Shown: positions 22,795-33,295 of the stretch, one piece after another
Numbering within the stretch: position 1 is the first letter of the stretch
How the letters are laid out: each line of letters starts with the position of its first letter
Assembly: GCF_041228105.1 (NCBI RefSeq)
Contig: NZ_CP166097.1
Span: 186,001-250,000 of the forward strand
Reading direction: 5' to 3'
DNA from: Pectobacterium aroidearum
Lineage (GTDB): Bacteria; Pseudomonadota; Gammaproteobacteria; Enterobacterales; Enterobacteriaceae
DNA length: 64,000 nt
Notes under the pieces: generated by a model
Databases searched by the model: none
Told to the model about the DNA's origin: nothing
What the model saw: the letters and a program-made list of their open reading frames with translations, nothing else
Program-made: the position numbers and the translations under genes

Positions 22795-23634
22795 ATGTTG
22801 CAAGTATCCCAATTCTCTTCCCGACTGGCGGGTATCGCGCTTGTGCTACCCGCGCTGGCAGTGGTGGCGGTCTGTTTTATTACGCCGCTGGGGCTGTCGG
22901 TTGGGGGCGCTTTTGTTAGCCAGAATGGCGTGGGCATTGATAATTTTGTCACGGCATTGACGCTGTATCTGCCCGATATCCTGTTTACCTTACTGATTGT
23001 GAGCCTCGCGACGCTGCTGATCGGCCTGCTGTCGGTCATGATCGGCGGTTACCTGACCTTAGGTGAAAGCCCACGTATGGTGGCGTTACTGCGCTGGGTC
23101 TATCGCTGGCCGTTGTTTATTCCGTTTATCGTGACCGGGCAAATTTTACGCACGTTTCTGGCCAAAAACGGCTGGCTGAATGGCGCACTGGATACGCTCG
23201 GCATTGTCGATATGGCCAGCGCCAGCAACTGGCTGGACTGGCGCGGCATCGTGTTCGCCTTTGTCTGGAAACAGACGCCGTTTGTGGCGCTGCTGGTTGC
23301 CGGCGCGATGGCGTCACTGGATCGCACGATGATTGAGTCTGCCCGTAACTTAGGCGCGTCGCGCTTGCGTATCCTGTGTGAAATTGTCGTGCCTCAGATC
23401 GGGCAAACGCTGCTCACGGGGCTCATTCTCTCTTTCGTCACCATGATGTCGGTACTGTCCGTGCCGATGATGATTAATGCTCAGTCGCCGACGATGCTAA
23501 CCGCCAACATTGCCTTCCGCATTAACGCCTATGGCGATTATGGTGTGGCGAATGCGTTGGGGGTGATTTCCCTGCTGATGACCGGCTTGTTTGCTGTGAT
23601 TTATCTCCGCCTGAACATGAGGGATAAAGCATGA
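22795..23634 (+). CDS. ABC transporter permease 1
   Basis: Inner-membrane permease with about six helices, starting with an N-terminal anchor (LVLPALAVVAVCFITPLGLSV). The cytoplasmic EAA loop that docks to the ATPase is visible near residue 180 (IESARNLGASRLRILCEIVVP). Length 279 aa. Starts behind GGAGAC and overlaps permease 2 by 4 bp, so translation of the two is coupled and a heterodimer is expected. Confidence 0.88.
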   Translation: MLQVSQFSSRLAGIALVLPALAVVAVCFITPLGLSVGGAFVSQNGVGIDNFVTALTLYLPDILFTLLIVSLATLLIGLLSVMIGGYLTLGESPRMVALLRWVYRWPLFIPFIVTGQILRTFLAKNGWLNGALDTLGIVDMASASNWLDWRGIVFAFVWKQTPFVALLVAGAMASLDRTMIESARNLGASRLRILCEIVVPQIGQTLLTGLILSFVTMMSVLSVPMMINAQSPTMLTANIAFRINAYGDYGVANALGVISLLMTGLFAVIYLRLNMRDKA

Positions 23635-24437
23635 AGAACGTACTGTGGTGGATCCCGAGAATGCTGATCCTGGGGACGCTGATCTTCTTGATCTTTGGGC
23701 CATTGGCTAACCTCCTGCTGTGGTCGGTGGCGGAAAAATGGTTCTATCCTCATCTGCTGCCCAATGACTGGGGCTTCGCCTTCTGGAAGCGGGTATTTTC
23801 ACCACGCGGTGTGGCTTGGGAAGCGCTGGGGAATAGCGTGCTGGTGGCGGTGTTCACCGTGCTGGCCTCGCTGTCGCTGGCGATTCCGGCGGGATATGCG
23901 CTGGCACGCCTGCCGCTGCCTGCTCGTGGATTGATACTGCTGGTATTCCTGATCCCACAGGCGTTTCCGAACCTGACGGTGTACGTCAATATCGCTCGCC
24001 TGTTCTATCAGTGGGGGCTAAATGGCACGCTGCTGGGTGTCGTGCTGGTTCACACGGTTCACGGACTGGTGTTTGCCGTCTGGATTGCCTCGGCGGCGTT
24101 CTCGGCGGTGGGGCGTGAAATGGAGCAGGCGGCACGATCGATTGGTGCCGGGCCGTGGCGTGCCTTTGTCGATATCACCTTGCCGCTGGCTATGCCGGGA
24201 CTGATGGCATCCGCCATCTTTGTTTTTCTCGAATCGCTGGATGAGTTTACCGGCAGCTATTTCGTGGGAGCACCGGATGTGCAGATGATGCCGTTGCTGC
24301 TTTATACCGCGGGGGCGGGCGGCAACTACCAGATCGCTTCTATTACCGCTTTGGTGCTGCTGATTCCTTCCGTGCTGTTCATGCTGGTGGTGGAGCGTTT
24401 TTTGAAAGCCGATGTCATGGCAAGGATAGGGAAATGA
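23631..24437 (+). CDS. ABC transporter permease 2
   Basis: Second inner-membrane permease, 268 aa, with six predicted helices and an EAA-type loop (MEQAARSIGAGPWRAFVDIT). The LESLDEFTGSYF segment is common in PhnV/PotI-type permeases. Its start overlaps permease 1 and its stop overlaps the regulator gene, each by 4 bp, so the genes are translated as a chain. Confidence 0.88.
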   Translation: MKNVLWWIPRMLILGTLIFLIFGPLANLLLWSVAEKWFYPHLLPNDWGFAFWKRVFSPRGVAWEALGNSVLVAVFTVLASLSLAIPAGYALARLPLPARGLILLVFLIPQAFPNLTVYVNIARLFYQWGLNGTLLGVVLVHTVHGLVFAVWIASAAFSAVGREMEQAARSIGAGPWRAFVDITLPLAMPGLMASAIFVFLESLDEFTGSYFVGAPDVQMMPLLLYTAGAGGNYQIASITALVLLIPSVLFMLVVERFLKADVMARIGK

Positions 24438-25438
24438 CGGCGGGTAAACAGGGCTACGTCAGCGCACAGGATGTCGCGCGTCGGGCTGGCGTATCGCGCT
24501 CGGCGGTGTCCCGTAGTTTTACCCCCGGCGCAAGCGTGTCTGCTGCCACCTACGCCAAAGTGATGACGGCGGCACAGGAGCTGGGGTATCAGGTTAACGA
24601 TTTAGCGCGTGGCCTGCTGGCTAACAGCAGCCGTCTGGTGGGGCTGGTGGTGACGCACCCTGAAGTCGGGTTTCGTGCCAATCTGGTGGCGGAACTGTCG
24701 CAGGCGTTAATTCAACGTGGCTCAATTCCTGTTCTCATCAATACCGGTCATGTGCGGGAGGCGATGGCTGCCGCGCGCTCCATTCTGTTTGGCCACCGGG
24801 CGGAAGCGACGATTGTGCTTTCCGGCTCGCCGCCGAAAGAATTTGTCGAACTGGCGCAGCTAAACGGTCAGCCGCTGATTGTCATCGGGCGGTACGAACC
24901 GGCGTGTGACAGCGTACACATTGATAATGACACCGCAGCACGTATGGCGGCGCGGTTGTTTGCCTCATCGGGCAGAACGCGTCTGGCGCTGGCCGGAGCG
25001 GCTTCGGCAACGCCCAATATCATTGAACGTGAACAGGCGTTTTGTGATGAAGCGCAGGCGTTAGGGCTGCCCGTGGCCGTGGTGCGCGGCAGCGATACAG
25101 ATTATGACGATGGGCTGGTGGTCGGGCAGACGCTGTTTTCGCTGCCTGAAGCCGTCAGGCCGGATGCGGTGTTCTGCGTTAACGATTTAGTCGCGTTCGG
25201 CGTGATCGATCGTGCAAAGCAGTTTGGGCTTGCCGTTCCGCATGATCTCATGGTGATCGGATTTGATGATATTCCGGCCGCAGGGTGGGATGCGTATGCG
25301 TTGACGACGTTTCGTCAGGATCCCGCAACGATGGCGGCACAGGCGTTGGCGTTGCTCGATCAACGCCAGTCTCAGGTACAAGAACCCGCGTGTCGAGCGA
25401 AAGTGGCTGCTCCGCTAATCCGCCGCCAGTCGGCGTAA
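24434..25438 (+). CDS. LacI-family transcriptional regulator
   Basis: 334-aa regulator with an N-terminal helix-turn-helix (SAQDVARRAGVSRSAVSRSF) and a periplasmic-binding-protein-like effector domain (FCVNDLVAFGVIDRAKQFG; VIGFDDIPAAGWDAY). It is encoded inside the transport operon, overlapping permease 2 by 4 bp, and so probably senses the transported compound or its product and controls this operon. No operator was recognised with confidence. The effector is unknown. Confidence 0.85.
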   Translation: MTAGKQGYVSAQDVARRAGVSRSAVSRSFTPGASVSAATYAKVMTAAQELGYQVNDLARGLLANSSRLVGLVVTHPEVGFRANLVAELSQALIQRGSIPVLINTGHVREAMAAARSILFGHRAEATIVLSGSPPKEFVELAQLNGQPLIVIGRYEPACDSVHIDNDTAARMAARLFASSGRTRLALAGAASATPNIIEREQAFCDEAQALGLPVAVVRGSDTDYDDGLVVGQTLFSLPEAVRPDAVFCVNDLVAFGVIDRAKQFGLAVPHDLMVIGFDDIPAAGWDAYALTTFRQDPATMAAQALALLDQRQSQVQEPACRAKVAAPLIRRQSA

Positions 25439-25485
25439 CGGTATGGGTGGGCGATAGCACGTGGATAGTGAAAATCGAGGATAAT

Positions 25486-26247
25486 ATGAAACTGATTCAA
25501 CTTTCTGACCTCCATCTGATCGCACAAGGTGGCAATTTGCATGGGCGCGATCCAGAACAGCAGTTGAAGGCCGCGATTGCCGATATTAATGCCCATTACC
25601 GCGATGCCGATCTGGTGGTGATCTCCGGCGATCTGTCCGATGACGGCAGTGCGGCATCCTATACGTTTCTGGCCTCAGCGCTGGCTGAATTGCAGGTTCC
25701 CTGGCGTGTGACGATGGGGAATCACGACGATCGGGAAATGTTTTTGGCTCAATTCCCGACGCTGGTGGATGAGAACGGGTTTGTGCAGAGCGTGACGGCC
25801 GTGGGGGACGATTGCGTCATTTTGCTGGACTCGTTACATACAGGTGAAGTCGCCGGAACGCTGTGTTCGGCGCGGCTGGCATGGCTTGAGCGACAGCTTC
25901 AGGCAGCGGAAGGTAAGAACGTGTTCCTGTTTTTACATCACCCTCCGATGTCGATCGGGCTTCCAGCGCTTGATAGCGTGCGATTGGCTCCCGAGGCAGC
26001 AGAGGCGTTGTATCAGGTGTGTCACCGTTTCGGCAATGTGCGGCATATCTCCGCGGGGCACGTGCATCGACCTGCCAGCGGCAGTTGGCGAGGAATGTCG
26101 TTCAGTACGATACGCGGCACCAATCATCAGTCTGCCCTGCGTTTCGCACCCAGATTTGAGGTCAGCCTGGAAGCTCCGCAGTACGCCATTTTTCTGACGA
26201 CGGAAGAAGGGCACACCGTACATTTTCATGATTTTCCCTGTGACTGA
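25486..26247 (+). CDS. Calcineurin-like metallophosphoesterase (GpdQ/CpdA-like)
   Basis: 253-aa cytoplasmic phosphodiesterase of the class III cyclic-nucleotide/GpdQ group. All metal-binding motifs are present in order: DLHL near residue 8, SGDLSDDG, GNHDDR, LHHPP and GHVHRP. These bind a dinuclear metal centre. GpdQ hydrolyses glycerophosphodiesters and CpdA hydrolyses cAMP; which applies here cannot be read directly. Located 47 bp after the regulator with a GAGGA ribosome-binding site, it most likely degrades the imported phosphodiester. No signal peptide is seen. Confidence 0.85.
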   Translation: MKLIQLSDLHLIAQGGNLHGRDPEQQLKAAIADINAHYRDADLVVISGDLSDDGSAASYTFLASALAELQVPWRVTMGNHDDREMFLAQFPTLVDENGFVQSVTAVGDDCVILLDSLHTGEVAGTLCSARLAWLERQLQAAEGKNVFLFLHHPPMSIGLPALDSVRLAPEAAEALYQVCHRFGNVRHISAGHVHRPASGSWRGMSFSTIRGTNHQSALRFAPRFEVSLEAPQYAIFLTTEEGHTVHFHDFPCD

Positions 26248-26340
26248 GGGTGTGTTTCCCAGGTTATCGTGATTGCACAAAAATAATGCAGAACTCTGTG
26301 GGTTTTGCTGTTATCCGGCGTAAAAAATTATGCTGAGGAG

Positions 26341-26640
26341 ATAGCTGGATTAGGATGAGCCGCAGGACGCGGCGAGAGCTTGCGCCACGTCGGGAACGTG
26401 TCGCAAGCGGTCCGTTAAGTCAGATACCGACGAAGGCACCGTGTAGCGGCATAATTCACGCCGAAAGCCTGGGGTCACGGGGCGAGCGGCGCGTGAGCCG
26501 CCCCGTGTCGGGCGCGTGCTACGAGGTAGCATGAAAATAGCAACATTATCGCGCACGAAACTGTCTCCGCGTCTCCATAACAATGTGACTACGAGACTGC
26601 GCTTTTGCGTGAAACCCATCATGAACTTTTTTCATTTACC
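26341..26640. repeat. GC-rich, hairpin-dense intergenic segment (possible repeat or structured RNA)
   Basis: The 529-bp gap between the phosphoesterase gene and metF contains several strong inverted repeats: GCCGC/GCGGC (26359-26373), GCTTGCG/CGCAAGC with a nested ACGT/ACGT (26378-26408), CACGGGGCG/CGCCCCGTG (26476-26507), and TGCTAC/GTAGCA (26517-26531). Such dense structure with no good coding signal suggests a dispersed repeat or a non-coding RNA. Whether it recurs elsewhere in the genome cannot be told from one window. Confidence 0.45.
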
Positions 26641-26711
26641 GTGAGTAATCATCACCACCTGCTGAGCTGAAAAACGTTGACTCTTTAAGCAGATTACGTC
26701 ATTTTCTATAT

Positions 26712-26735
26712 AGACGTCTAAACGTATAGACGTTT
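26712..26735 (+). promoter_or_regulatory. Tandem met boxes (MetJ operator) of metF
   Basis: AGACGTCT, AAACGTAT and AGACGTTT run consecutively. The first is a perfect met box and the others are close. They lie about 40-65 bp upstream of metF, so metF is expected to be repressed by MetJ with S-adenosylmethionine. Confidence 0.9.
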
Positions 26736-26737
26736 AA

Positions 26738-27673
<936 letters not shown>

Positions 27674-28153
27674 GGCAACGCGCAAGATTTCAGGAAGAAC
27701 GAGGCCGCAATGCGGTGATGAAGAAGAACGGTAGCGGAACACCTTTCAACGTCACTTATAGCGGCCATGAAAAGGGGGAATCTCAGGGATGAGATTCCTA
27801 TTCACACGGCGTACAGTAGGAACCGAATCACTTTCTTATTTCCCTTTTGGCGGCAGCGTTACAAACCTTGCTAATCCCCTTCTGTGAGTTTGTCCTCCTT
27901 CGTATTGTTCATTATCGGCCTGTGCATCGGCTTTCTCTGCGTCTATCACACCTCTTTAGCTGACCGAACTACACAAAATGCTGTCAGCGTCAAATCACTT
28001 GAATATATTAGCCTGCTCGGTATAGCGTGACAGGTGGTTGGAAGAAGCAGACGCGCTTTAAGGGATATATTATTCATTTTGGATGTTGATAGGGATTATC
28101 GTTCATTGATATCCTATCTATCGCTGTTAGCTATCATGATAAGGAGAATAATA
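27674..28153. other. metF-oxyR intergenic region
   Basis: This 480-bp gap holds an inverted repeat, GGAATCTC/GAGATTCC (27777-27798), without a T tract, a possible small reading frame listed separately, and the oxyR promoter region. Just upstream of oxyR the partly symmetric ATAG/CTAT motifs around 28090-28130 could be OxyR contacts, since OxyR represses its own gene in E. coli. No recognisable oxyS was found on the minus strand. Confidence 0.4.
27884..28030 (+). CDS. Possible 48-aa membrane microprotein
   Basis: A GTG-initiated frame encodes a 48-residue peptide with one hydrophobic segment (FVLFIIGLCIGFLCVY) followed by a polar tail. No good ribosome-binding site is visible and I do not recognise the sequence. 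It is listed only because the hydrophobic profile is protein-like; it may be chance. Confidence 0.2.
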   Translation: MSLSSFVLFIIGLCIGFLCVYHTSLADRTTQNAVSVKSLEYISLLGIA

Positions 28154-29062
28154 ATGAATATTCGGGACTTAGAGTATCTTGTCGCGCTGGCAGAACATCG
28201 TCACTTTCGGCGTGCGGCAGATTCCTGCCATGTGAGTCAGCCAACACTCAGTGGACAGATTCGTAAACTGGAAGATGAACTCGGCGTAATGCTGTTGGAG
28301 CGAACCAGTCGTAAGGTCTTGTTTACGCAAGCTGGGCTGCTGCTGGTCGAGCAGGCACGAACGGTATTACGCGAGGTTAAGGTACTTAAAGAGATGGCGA
28401 GCCAGCAGGGCGAAACTATGTCCGGGCCTCTACATATCGGCTTGATCCCCACGGTGGGGCCTTACCTGCTGCCGCAAATCATTCCAATGCTGCATCGCAC
28501 CTTTCCCAAGCTCGAAATGTATCTGCACGAAGCGCAAACCCATCAGTTGTTGGCCCAGTTGGACAGCGGCAAACTGGACTGCGCCATTCTGGCGATGGTG
28601 AAAGAGTCCGAAGCCTTTATCGAAGTTCCCCTCTTCGACGAGCCGATGAAGCTGGCCATTTATCAGGATCACCCGTGGGCGAACCGCGAGCGCGTGGCAA
28701 TGTCCGATCTGGCGGGTGAAAAACTGCTGATGCTGGAAGACGGTCACTGCCTGCGCGATCAGGCCATGGGCTTCTGTTTTCAGGCTGGAGCGGACGAAGA
28801 TACGCATTTCCGGGCAACCAGTCTGGAGACGCTGCGTAACATGGTCGCCGCCGGAAGTGGGATTACGCTGCTGCCGTCGTTATCGGTTCCGCATGAACGC
28901 GAACGCGACGGCGTCTGCTATTTACCGTGCTATAAACCGGAGCCCAAACGCACAATTGCGCTGGTGTATCGCCCCGGTTCACCGCTGCGCGGACGCTACG
29001 AGCAGCTTGCTGATACCATCCGCGAGCATATGCAGGGCTATATGGAAAACCTGTCAAAATAA
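28154..29062 (+). CDS. oxyR: Hydrogen peroxide-sensing regulator OxyR (LysR family)
   Basis: LysR-type activator of peroxide defence genes. The N-terminal helix-turn-helix ([20 protein letters not shown]) and the redox-active cysteine pair [13 protein letters not shown], equivalent to E. coli Cys199 and Cys208, are both present. The start is the ATG of [10 protein letters not shown] after AAGGAG; the frame is open a further 40 codons upstream but without support. Length 302 aa against 305 in E. coli. Its 3' end overlaps the convergent sthA by 9 bp. Confidence 0.96.
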   Translation: MNIRDLEYLVALAEHRHFRRAADSCHVSQPTLSGQIRKLEDELGVMLLERTSRKVLFTQAGLLLVEQARTVLREVKVLKEMASQQGETMSGPLHIGLIPTVGPYLLPQIIPMLHRTFPKLEMYLHEAQTHQLLAQLDSGKLDCAILAMVKESEAFIEVPLFDEPMKLAIYQDHPWANRERVAMSDLAGEKLLMLEDGHCLRDQAMGFCFQAGADEDTHFRATSLETLRNMVAAGSGITLLPSLSVPHERERDGVCYLPCYKPEPKRTIALVYRPGSPLRGRYEQLADTIREHMQGYMENLSK

Positions 29063-30460
29063 GCGGTTGAGCCCATTCAGTGCCGCGACGCGGTACGCTT
29101 CTGCCATGGTTGGATAGTTGAAGGTAGTATTAACGAAATACTCGATAGTATTGCCTTCACCTTTTTGTTCCATGATGGCTTGTCCGATGTGGATAATCTC
29201 AGCGGCGCGCTCACCAAAGCAGTGAATACCCAGAATCTGTTTGGTTTCGCGGTGAAACAGAATCTTCAAGCTTCCCACATTCATCCCAACAATCTGCGCC
29301 CGCGCCAGATGCTTGAACTGCGCCCGCCCGACTTCATAAGGCACTTTCATGGCGGTGAGCTCTTGCTCGGTTTTCCCCACGGAACTGATTTCCGGGATGG
29401 TATAAATGCCCGTTGGGATATCTTCAATCAGATGCGCGCTGGCATCGCCTTTGATGATGGCCTGGGCGGCGAGCCGGCCCTGATCGTACGCCGCTGATGC
29501 CAGGCTGGGATAGCCGATGACGTCGCCAATGGCGTAAATATGTGCCAGCGCCGTCTGGTACATGCTGTTGACCTTGAGCTGGCCGCGGCTGTCGGTGCTC
29601 AGGCCGATATTCTCCAGCCCCAGTGTTTCCGTGTTCCCCGTGCGTCCATTGGCATAGAGCAGGCAGTCCGCTTTCATCTTCTTGCCCGATTTCAGATTGA
29701 CGATAACGCCGTCTGACAGCCCTTCAATACTCTCGAACTCTTCGTTGTGGCGGATAACCACGCCGTTGTTCCAGAAGTGGTAGGACAGGGCATCCGACAT
29801 TTCTTGGTCGAGAAAGGCCAGCAGTCTGTCGCGGGTATTGATTAAATCGACTTTAACGCTCAGGCCGCGAAAGATAGAGGCATATTCGCAGCCGATAACA
29901 CCCGCGCCATAGATGATGACGTGTTGGGGTTCGTGGTCGAGTTGCAGAATAGAATCGCTGTCGTAAATACGCGGATGGTTGAAATCGACTTCCGCTGGAT
30001 GATACGGACGTGAGCCCGTCGCGATAATGATATTCGCGGCGGTCAGCGTTTCATGGGTGTTATCTGGATAGTGAACGGCAATCGTATGTGCGTCGATGAA
30101 GCTGGCTTCACCGGAGAACAACTCGCACTGGTTGCGCTCATAAAATCCTTGCCGCATACGGGTTTGCTGACCAATGACGCTGTCGGCATGGCGCAGGATG
30201 TCGGAAAATGAGGAGCGAATAATGCGGGAGTTGTCACTGTAGAGGGGGTTTTGATTGAACTCGATAATACGGCTGACGGCGTGGCGGAGGGCTTTGGAAG
30301 GAATTGTACCCCAGTGGGTACAGCCACCGCCGACATTGTAGTGACGTTCAATCACCGCAATTTTGGCACCGTGCTTGGCCAATCCCATTGCTGCACCTTC
30401 ACCGCCGGGACCGGAACCAATCACAATGGCATCATAATCGAATTGATGTTCTAGAGTCAT
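29054..30460 (-). CDS. sthA: Soluble pyridine nucleotide transhydrogenase SthA
   Basis: Cytoplasmic flavoprotein exchanging hydride between NADPH and NAD+. It has the FAD motif [12 protein letters not shown] near residue 13 and a second Rossmann motif [12 protein letters not shown]. The segment [12 protein letters not shown] keeps only one of the two redox cysteines of the related disulfide reductases, a hallmark of SthA. The C-terminal dimerisation region is intact ([18 protein letters not shown]). Length 468 aa against 466. It lies between oxyR (convergent) and fabR (divergent), as in E. coli. Confidence 0.96.
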   Translation of the reverse strand: MTLEHQFDYDAIVIGSGPGGEGAAMGLAKHGAKIAVIERHYNVGGGCTHWGTIPSKALRHAVSRIIEFNQNPLYSDNSRIIRSSFSDILRHADSVIGQQTRMRQGFYERNQCELFSGEASFIDAHTIAVHYPDNTHETLTAANIIIATGSRPYHPAEVDFNHPRIYDSDSILQLDHEPQHVIIYGAGVIGCEYASIFRGLSVKVDLINTRDRLLAFLDQEMSDALSYHFWNNGVVIRHNEEFESIEGLSDGVIVNLKSGKKMKADCLLYANGRTGNTETLGLENIGLSTDSRGQLKVNSMYQTALAHIYAIGDVIGYPSLASAAYDQGRLAAQAIIKGDASAHLIEDIPTGIYTIPEISSVGKTEQELTAMKVPYEVGRAQFKHLARAQIVGMNVGSLKILFHRETKQILGIHCFGERAAEIIHIGQAIMEQKGEGNTIEYFVNTTFNYPTMAEAYRVAALNGLNRLF

Positions 30461-30671
30461 GGTAGGTTAAACCTGTTTTTATACAAAATAATAACGTGGC
30501 CTTAACATTGTGTGATTGTAACATCGACTGCGACAGAACCCAATCATCCCTGCTTTTTCTATGGAAACAGATTCTCACATTCTTAATATGGCAAACTTTG
30601 TCTCATTCTGCGGACAATAAAGTTTGCTATAGTGCCCCTCTGGAAAGGGGAGAGATCATTTGGGCAGCATA

Positions 30672-31301
30672 ATGGGTGTCAGAGCACAACAAAAAGAACG
30701 GACACGTCGTTCCCTTATTGAAGCTGCATTTAGCCAGTTAAGCGCTGAGCGCAGTTTTGCCAGCCTGAGTCTGCGTGAAGTTGCCCGAGAAGCGGGTATC
30801 GCGCCGACATCTTTCTATCGTCATTTTCGTGACGTGGATGAACTGGGGCTGACAATGGTTGACGAAAGCGGGCTGATGCTGCGTCAGTTAATGCGACAGG
30901 CCCGGCAGCGTATTGCCAAGACTGGTAGCGTCATCAGGACGTCGGTTTCCACCTTCATGGAATTTATCGGCAATAATCCTAATGCGTTCCGGCTGTTGCT
31001 GCGTGAACGCTCAGGGACGTCGGCGGCCTTTCGTGCGGCAGTCGCGCGCGAAATTCAGCATTTTATCGCTGAACTGGCGGATTATCTTGAGGTGGAAAAC
31101 CATATTCCCCGCAGTTTTGCGGAAGCGCAGTCGGAAGCGATGGTGACGATTGTTTTCAGCGCGGGGGCAGAAGCTCTGGATGTTTCTCTGGAACAACGTA
31201 AACAGCTGGAAGAGCGGCTGGTACTGCAACTGCGGATGATCGCCAAAGGTGCTTATTACTGGTACAGAAAAGAACACGATAGTAGCTTTACCGTGCCATA
31301 A
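30672..31301 (+). CDS. fabR: Fatty acid biosynthesis repressor FabR (TetR family)
   Basis: TetR-type repressor of fabA/fabB that tunes unsaturated fatty acid synthesis. The helix-turn-helix ([19 protein letters not shown]) and the ligand domain match E. coli FabR closely. The start is uncertain: a TTG at 30660 lies at good distance behind GGGGAG and would add four residues, while the ATG giving [10 protein letters not shown] is the conserved N-terminus and is used here (209 aa). The following gene, yijD, begins 35 bp downstream, so they are probably co-transcribed. Confidence 0.93.
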   Translation: MGVRAQQKERTRRSLIEAAFSQLSAERSFASLSLREVAREAGIAPTSFYRHFRDVDELGLTMVDESGLMLRQLMRQARQRIAKTGSVIRTSVSTFMEFIGNNPNAFRLLLRERSGTSAAFRAAVAREIQHFIAELADYLEVENHIPRSFAEAQSEAMVTIVFSAGAEALDVSLEQRKQLEERLVLQLRMIAKGAYYWYRKEHDSSFTVP

Positions 31302-31336
31302 AGCCTCTATACCAACAATATGAAAAGGGAGAAACC

Positions 31337-31723
31337 ATGACAGAAAAACCTCACCAAGAAAAAGGTACGCTGGTGCTGGCGTTGATTGCGGGCTTATCCG
31401 TAAACGGCGCATTCGCCGCCTTATTCAGCAGTATTGTTCCGTTCTCGATTTTTCCCCTGATTGCGCTGGTATTGTCCGTTTACTGCCTGCATCAACGTTA
31501 TTTGCACCACAGTATGCCGGAAGGTATTCCGATGCTGGCTGCGGCCAGTTTTCTGTTGGGATTACTGATTTACAGCGCCATCGTGCGCGTTGAATATCCC
31601 GCCATTGGATCGAACTTTATTCCTTCAATCCTGTGTGTGGTGTTGGTTTTCTGGATTGGCCTGAAGCTGCGCCGCAGAAAAGAGTCGGATTCCGTATCCG
31701 CAGAAGAGAGCGAAACGCTGTAG
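31337..31723 (+). CDS. yijD: YijD family inner-membrane protein
   Basis: 128-aa protein of the YijD family, function unknown. Four hydrophobic segments are visible ([59 protein letters not shown]), ending in a basic and acidic cytoplasmic tail. The conserved [10 protein letters not shown] and EYPAIGSNF segments match the E. coli protein (119 aa). It follows fabR in the same direction, as in E. coli. An AGGGAG ribosome-binding site precedes the ATG. Confidence 0.92.
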   Translation: MTEKPHQEKGTLVLALIAGLSVNGAFAALFSSIVPFSIFPLIALVLSVYCLHQRYLHHSMPEGIPMLAAASFLLGLLIYSAIVRVEYPAIGSNFIPSILCVVLVFWIGLKLRRRKESDSVSAEESETL

Positions 31724-31763
31724 CGGAGCATGCTGGCGGGGGGACCCGCCAGGTGGTGTACTG

Positions 31764-32867
31764 TTACTGACGTTTTTCCAACAGCACGCCACACTCCATA
31801 TGGTGGGTGTAAGGAAATTGATCGAACAGTGCCAGACGGCGAATATCGTGGGTTTCTGAGAGCGTTTGCAGGTTATGGCTCAGCGTTTCCGGGTTGCAGG
31901 AAATATAAAGAATGCGCGGATACGCCTGCACCAGTTTCACCGTTTCGTCATCCAACCCGCTGCGCGGCGGGTCAACAAAAATGGTCTCGCACTGGTAGCT
32001 TGTCAGGTCGATGCCCTGTAAGCGGTTAAACTGACGCACACCCTGCATGGCCTGCGTAAATTCTTCGGCCGCCATGCGGATAATCTGCACGTTCTTTATC
32101 TGGTTCGCCGCGATATTATACTGTGCTGCCGCGACGGATGGTTTGGCGATCTCGGTCGCTAGTACGCGTTCGAAATTCCTTGCCAGCGCGAGTGAAAAAT
32201 TGCCATTGCCGCAATACAGCTCCAGCAAATCTCCCGTCGATCCCGCCGTCGCATCCAGCGCCCATTCCAGCATCTGAATATTGATTGCGGCATTTGGCTG
32301 CGTGAAGCTGTTTTCTACCTGTCGGTAAATCATATCCCGACCTGCAATCGGCAGGCATTCATCGACATAATCGCGATCGAGGCAGATTTTGGTTTTTGTC
32401 GCACGGCCAATCAGTTGTAGGCGGAACCCCTGCGCCGTCAGGCTATCGCGCAGCGCACGGGCGTGTTCCTGCCATTCTTCGTCCAGAGCGCGGTGATACA
32501 ACAGCGAAACGATCACTTCTCCGCTCAGAGTGGACAGATAGTCTATCTGGAACAGCTTGCGGCGCAGGACGGAATCGGGCTGGATTGCGGCAAGCAGCTC
32601 CGGCATCAGGCGGTTGATCAACTCGCTGGCTGCCGGAAAGCGATCGACCCGAATGCGCTGTTTGGTTTGCTGGTCAAACATGATGTGGTAAAGCTCGTCA
32701 CCCTCGTGCCAGATACGGAATTCGGCGCGCATCCGATAGTGACTGACGGGAGAACGGAAGACGACAGGTTCCGGTGCATTGAAAGGCGCCATCATTCCAC
32801 GCAGACGCTCGGTTTTCTCTGCAAGCTGGTCGTCGTATTGTTCGATGGGCAGGATTTCTGGCGTCAT
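31764..32867 (-). CDS. trmA: tRNA (uracil-5-)-methyltransferase TrmA
   Basis: SAM-dependent enzyme that makes ribothymidine at position 54 of tRNA. The SAM-binding motif is [16 protein letters not shown], the nucleophile is the Cys of [11 protein letters not shown], and [10 protein letters not shown] is the conserved catalytic loop. The C-terminal [10 protein letters not shown] contains the general base Glu region. Length 367 aa against 366 in E. coli. It is divergent from btuB, as in E. coli. Confidence 0.96.
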   Translation of the reverse strand: MTPEILPIEQYDDQLAEKTERLRGMMAPFNAPEPVVFRSPVSHYRMRAEFRIWHEGDELYHIMFDQQTKQRIRVDRFPAASELINRLMPELLAAIQPDSVLRRKLFQIDYLSTLSGEVIVSLLYHRALDEEWQEHARALRDSLTAQGFRLQLIGRATKTKICLDRDYVDECLPIAGRDMIYRQVENSFTQPNAAINIQMLEWALDATAGSTGDLLELYCGNGNFSLALARNFERVLATEIAKPSVAAAQYNIAANQIKNVQIIRMAAEEFTQAMQGVRQFNRLQGIDLTSYQCETIFVDPPRSGLDDETVKLVQAYPRILYISCNPETLSHNLQTLSETHDIRRLALFDQFPYTHHMECGVLLEKRQ

Positions 32868-33007
32868 GGTTTTCTCGTCAACAGCGTCTAAAAGGGTGTT
32901 ATTGGCCGGGAATTGTAGGGAATCCGGCCAGGAAGTCCAGTTTTGTTACGTTATTATCCTGTAGTGATATAGAAGTCTAGACTTCCACAATTCGCGATTG
33001 TAGGATG

Positions 33008-33283
33008 AGCGTCCGGTCTTGTATCACAAGTCAAAAGGGAATCCAGTGTAAATCTGGAGCTGACGCGCAGCGGTAAGGAATGCCCCGGCGATAGCATTAT
33101 TATGCAGACACTGTCTTCAACTTTTGAGGATGGGAAGTCATCGCTTTCGTTGTATCCCTTACCGTTGTTGACGGTTTGTGGTAACAACGGCATCCGAGCC
33201 CGAAGACCTGCCGGAATACGTCGCAATTGGTTCTGCATATCGCGTGCTATTAACAGAACCTGCGGCATCCTTATTATTTCTCG
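33008..33283 (+). promoter_or_regulatory. Cobalamin (AdoCbl) riboswitch of btuB
   Basis: The leader carries the conserved core of enterobacterial btuB riboswitches: GGGAATCCAGTG, AATCTGGAGCTGACGCGCAG, GGTAAGGAA, GGGAAGTCATC and the B12 box AGCCCGAAGACCTGCC (33197-33212), ending in CCTGCGGCATCC next to the btuB start. Adenosylcobalamin binding is expected to hide the btuB ribosome-binding region. A possible promoter upstream is TTGTTA (32943-32948) with GATATA 17 bp later. Confidence 0.95.
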
Positions 33284-33295
33284 GATGCTTTAACA

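Noticed and set aside
26350..26622. 90-codon open frame on the minus strand in the metF upstream gap
   Set aside because: It runs through the hairpin-dense GC-rich segment, has no ribosome-binding site, and its residue composition follows the DNA repeats; structure explains it better than coding.
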